Shown piece after piece: positions 49,001 to 55,000 of a DNA stretch of 64,000 bases. This DNA is from Siderastrea siderea (Eukaryota; Cnidaria; Anthozoa; Scleractinia; Rhizangiidae), in NCBI GenBank assembly GCA_964030785.1, contig OZ034972.1:15199231-15263230 (forward strand). Direction: 5' to 3'. Below the pieces are notes generated by a model that did no database searches, was not told the origin of the DNA, and was given only the letters and a program-made list of their open reading frames with translations. The position numbers were made by a program, and so were the translations under genes. Position 1 is the stretch's first letter, and the number at the start of each line of letters is the position of its first letter.

Positions 49001-52000
49001 GTTTCTGTTCACTCAATTTGCTTTTGGGATCCGATAATCAGAAGCAATATTTAGTTTGGTTTGCATCCGGTACTTTAGTGCTTTGAAAATTTCACTAGCC
49101 AAAATGGCTAGTGAAAGCGCAAAACCTACTAGCCAAAACATAATTTTTACTAGTCTGTGACTAGTTGGCTACCGTTAGTCTCGAGCCCTGTGAATATTTA
49201 ATATTTTCTAAAGCTTGGTTTCATTAGTAATTATGTTTTTGCCCATTTCAAAAATGGAACAAAAAATAGGGGTGGCTGAGCTCGTTTTTGCACAACATGG
49301 ATAGCCATTAATAGCAACTACACGATTCCAAGGTCTTGTTTTCAGCATTCAAATAAAAATATCTCAAAGCAGAATTTTTTTAACTTTTCTTAAAATCATG
49401 ATAATATCATGATTTTAAGAAAAGTTAACTCAGAAAGGATGCGCAACGCAATTGAATGGAATCACCTTAACATATTAATACTGGTGTACACAGTTGTGTT
49501 TCACAAGTACAGTTCAAGTGAGAGTGAAGCTGCCTGACTTTATTTCTCTTAGCGACAGTGAGAATGTTTAAAGCTACAATATAGAAATTTTATCATCTCA
49601 CCTTAGTGTGAACTGCAGGTGACACAAATGGGTCAGGGTCTTGTGTGATCTGTCTGGGATGGGTAATGGGTGTGGCAGGGTTCAAGGACAGAGGGGGAGG
49701 GGTAGGATGGACATCACTTTCATCAGAAGTACGTCTTCTCTGTGGATCTATTCCCATGTCAACTGTGGGAATGGATGATGATAACTGGCTGTAGGCTGCT
49801 GATAGGTGGACAGATACAAAGAAACATTGATAACGTAGCGGTACTTGTTTCATCAGGCTATACAAAAAATGTGAATTTATTATGTTGGGATTGCTCCAAC
49901 AAGAGAAAGCAATGCTCCATTCCATCTTAGAAATGCCAAAGAATTATTACTTAAAGAGATAATCATGTCAAAGTACCTTGATTTATAAAAAATGACAAAA
50001 GAAAATTAAAGAAGTTTAAAAATCATTGAATAAAACCTTTTAAACAAACACCTTTGGCTAACAGCCAAATCTTTGGTTTTTTTCCCAGGAAGAAAATACC
50101 ACCTATAAATCATTTCCTCTTTTAAAGAACCAAAATTCCCTGCAAAAGTGTTTTCATTTCCCCTCCCAACTATTTCCAACATTATAAGCGCAGCGCCGGC
50201 TTATCGTGGGAAGTTTAGGGCAGCATGACCTAATCATATCTAAGTTTAGTGAGTTTCCGACAAATATCCTACCTGATATTGACTCGAATCTTAAAGCAAT
50301 GTACAACAGAGCTATCTTTTCACCTGGTGAAGATGTGGACATAACATCAAAGAAGCTAGAAACAGTACGCAACAGAAATATATTATAGTCTGCCACAACG
50401 TTATTAGTTGGCATTTTCATGTTGAATGTGTGCCAACACAGATTACATACAAGATTGTATGTAATCTTGTATGTAGGGTAGAATTGAACAATGAGTGAAA
50501 CAGTGAGTTTTCCAAAGTTGAAGTTTCAAAAATGTTTCTAGAAAATAAATTATACTGATACTGCTTAGAATGAAATGAATTTTGGGTTAATTATATATGT
50601 CAAGTGAGAAGTTAAATGTATTTGTGGTAGCTATAGCTAGCCTGATTTTCAAACAAACCTAGGCCTCTCACTCACACTCCCTTACACTAGCAACATGTGA
50701 GTAGTATCACGGTATATCCCTGGTAGAAATCACATACAGGATCCCACAGGATTTTCTAAGATCCTGTAGAATCACACAGTATTCTACTGAGGATCCTTAA
50801 TGGCAGCAATCCTGATCATGTTTTATAGAATCCCACTCAGGATCCTGTAAAATCTTTTAGAATCCTGCGCAAGATCCTATAAGATCTTATTTATCATCCT
50901 ACAGGATCTTGTAGGGTCCTAAACAGGATCAGTTCCTATAGGTTCCTGTAGGATCCTGGATCCTGGGTTAGGATCCTACAAGATCCTATTAAGATCCTGT
51001 GTAGAATTTTCACCAGGGATATTATTTACTTTCGCACTTTTAACGTAATTTTTGTTATTTAGTACAAGCTTGATGGTTACTAAAAGACAACTTTGCATTA
51101 ACCTTGTGAAAAAAGTCAGTAACTGCTGCAGTGATTCCTTGAAATAGGAAAATGCTTCTTTTTTAAAAACGTTGCTTTTGACTTACCCTTGAATAGGAGC
51201 ACTTGCAGAAAGCTGTGATACATCAACCAGTCTAACACGTCCAAGTAACAACAGTGATGGACCATGAACTACATCAAATATCAGCGGCCCCATGTCTAAA
51301 CGGGGAGTCATTTTAATAAAATGTATAGTCTTACAAAAATTAATTTTCAAATGATAAATAAGCAAGCTAATGTACATAAAATTATATATGTTTAATCACC
51401 AGTTAAAAGGGACATATCACAAATACAAGAAAAACTGCCAAATGTTAACTATGATAATCATTAAACATCAAGTGTATGTCTACCTTTTAAATACGCATTA
51501 AATTGCTTTGGACCACTGCACACAGCATAACGCACACTGGTTAACTCTGGAGAAGCTCTACTTTGGTCAGTTGCTTTGTCATCTATGGGTCTACAAAACA
51601 TCAATGGAAGAGGACAGAAATAGCTATTTTCACACCTACAGAGCTACAAACCTGCCTGATACTGAAAAACAAAACAAAAAGTAGGGCTGCCGGAAAGTAA
51701 ATTTGCTTACAATTCATATTCATTATGTACCACGCCTCCAGAATTAGCAGAAAAAATACTACAGACAATATTCTGTAAGGTTCACGTTGTTTATGTTAAA
51801 ATCACTGATCTTTAAACCTTGTGCATTTCACTAGTTCCACGTTGAAGTAAACTTGCCTTCCTTTGAGTGCTTGTGAACACTCACTGAATTGTTTTTATTA
51901 CTTATGCTACAAATTACAATACGGCATATGCAATTTTTTTAATATTTGGAATGTACACTTATACCACATTAACTAGCTAATGATACAAAATTTCGTTTGA

Positions 52001-55000
52001 GCAAGAACTATTAGTACCAGACTACTACTTGCCAATATATGTACAAATAATTAGTATCAAAATCTCACCCAAATAACACACCATCCCCATCCTCTCCCCA
52101 CCACCTCAGCTGCACTTGAACATCTGGAGGATACTTGTGAACTGTCCAGTGAATTGTTGGTACTGACACTCGCAGGAAACACCTCAGATGACCATCAACA
52201 GCAGGAGGGAGGCTGGTTACCACGGGCAACCTCTCATGATCAGAGACAGCACTAGGAACAGTGCTAGAGACTAGAAACAAAACATCAGTAATAAACTGTC
52301 AACGGTGGAATTTACTGGATTACACATTACGTTCACTGCAATGAAAGAAAAAATTCATAAAAATAGACAGCTCAAGGGCCTCAATTATCACTTTTTTTGT
52401 AAACTTCAGAAGTAATCAGCTGCCCCCATGCTTGCAAAACTCAAGTACGCTGGAATCTTGCTGCAGTAGTACAATCACCAATGACCATCAAAATATGATC
52501 ACATTGACACAATTCTGAGAAAAGAAAAATGACTGCTTGAGTGTTTGTTTGGTCAAGAAAAAGTGGCTGTAATAAAGAGGAAGCCACATTAGCAGGCTTT
52601 CACTTATTACAGTAGTAGCAGTAGATTTAGTTGTGGTGAAGATTCCATCCTCAATGTCAAGGACCAGGTTCCATTTTACAGAAGGGTGTTCCTTGATGAA
52701 GCATCTGTTATGAGAGATTCTTCTAACTTATTTATCAGTTGTATCTCTGTGTAGCTATGTTTCATTCATTCTATGACACTGGTTTAAGTCTTGGTCGAAC
52801 ATAGATGCAAGTGCACACTTGTAAGTTTTGGAAATACCAGCTGATTCATACAGACGTGTTAAGTGGATAAAAAGACTTGCAATTAGATGCAATCGTTCAG
52901 CCTTGTGTTCACACCCACACTAAATAATAATAATAATTACCAGAAATAAAGTAATAACATACAACTTTATTCCTCTGTCCTATCTGGTAGCATGCCCAAA
53001 AGATACACTACGGTAATCTTGGATACTTTCTGACCCCTAAAGCAGTGATTTTATTACAATTTGCCATTAATGAGTCCCTGGGACTCATCCCATGAAAAAT
53101 AGTGAGTCCCAGACCAAAACCAATAGGTCCCATCTATCAAGCGCTTGAACTCATACTTTGTTGTTTGTTTTGTTTTTTCGATTCAGCTATTATCATGGCC
53201 AGCTTTGGCGAGCACGGCATGCACTTTATTTCAGATTTGATATGACCCTATTCTTAGGGTCCTCTCGATATCAAAATACGTAACCACTTGATCACAAATA
53301 AACATGGCCGCATTTCAAATAGATCAAATTTATTAATAATGCAAGAAAAGGCTTGAATTTTTTCCCTCAGAAATTACTTCTAGATATATTTTAGAACCAA
53401 ACAATATTTTTCCTTCAAGTTTAGTTGTGTTATAGATTGTAAATTACACAAATGGAACATTGGATCGATTGTAGCATGTTCTTGTTTGTGCCTCCTTACA
53501 GACACATGCCATATGTCTTTCAGGATTTTTGTGTGTCAGAGACACAGGATGCAGGGGTAACAAAATCACTGCTAAAGCACTTCAGCAATACTGAGAACAA
53601 CGTGCGTCAACTTCCAATAGGTAGTCAGCTAGGGGAGAACTTGCATTCACTTGCTCAGCAACTTGAGTTTGATCACAGTTGTTTAATCCTTGTCATTGCA
53701 AGTACATGCAAGTGCCTGCAGTGCCCAGTGATCCACTCCCGGCCTGTCCAATCGATGAAAATCGATCATCAGAAAGCAATCAATATAATCGATATTATCG
53801 ATAAAAATTAATTGATTATTATTGATTGGTTCCATTAATCGTTGAAAATCGATACTCACAATTCTCCTCCTCCTGATTGTATCAATTTTTATCGATTTTA
53901 TTAATTATTATCGGTTTTAATTTATTATTTCTTACAACGTCTTGTAAGCGGATGTGTTGAAATTCAACCCCTCAACGCATCCGTTATTCACGTGGAACGC
54001 GTGGACATAACACGGTCTTAAAACAGAACGTAACACATTGACGATTCCGATACTCGATCAAAATCAATAAAAATAGATAAACATCAATACTATTTAATTG
54101 ATTAGTAACGGAAATCGATCAAAATCGATGACCAGATTCTTTGTGATTATCGATTTTGATCGATTTCATTAATCAAGGTTCGATTTGTATTGATTTCATT
54201 CGAAACGTATCGATCGCGTTCGATTAGTATCGATTTCGATCGATAATATCGGAGAAGAAAAGCCACCGTTTTTTTTTGTGTGTGTTCAATCAATCCTGAA
54301 GTGTGACGCTGGATGAAATGCAGTCGCTTCGCCTACAAGTTGTTTCGCTAATGGCCAGTCAGGTCAGTTCGGCAACGTTGATTTTCAAACAAAGAATAAA
54401 ACACAGTCAATCTTATAAAACAAAGAATACGTACTCCCAACGTAACCTAAAAGATTCCATTTTTACACTGGATAATAATTAAGTTTGTTTGAACAACGTT
54501 GTATGACACTGCGTTATGAAAGACAGAAAGTTATCAAGATGAGGTCATGGTAGGACACAGTAATTTTTTTTCGTTTGATATATCGAATCCACTTTTTCAA
54601 TTTTTACTTCAGTGATCGATCAAAACCGATAATCCAATCCCAAATCGTGTGATTATCGATATTTATCGATTATTTTAACTAATCAATTGATCAGTATCGA
54701 AAAATGTCAACTAATATCGATTTATCGATTAGGTTTCCGATGATCGATTTCGATCGATGTGTTACGTCCTGTTTAAAATCACAAGTAAAATGAATGTTAT
54801 ATTAATAGAAGGTGTAGTGAAGGGCTGCCACGAGTGCCCATTTACAGTAAGGACGGGAGAATCTTTTGTCCTCGAGAAAAAAATTGGCAACAGAGGAAAG
54901 CCATTCCTTCCTTGAAATTATTTTGCTACTGGTTTGCTTTGCACTAGCTCAAGTAAATTTTTCAACCAATACATTTGGTCAAGTTCTGGTAGGGCTGCTT

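Noticed and set aside
50154..50420. Opposed frames of 60-88 residues in intron 4
   Set aside because: Neither frame shows a domain or usable splice sites in phase with exons 4 and 5. The edge with TATAAGCGCAGCGCCGGCTT looks repeat-derived.
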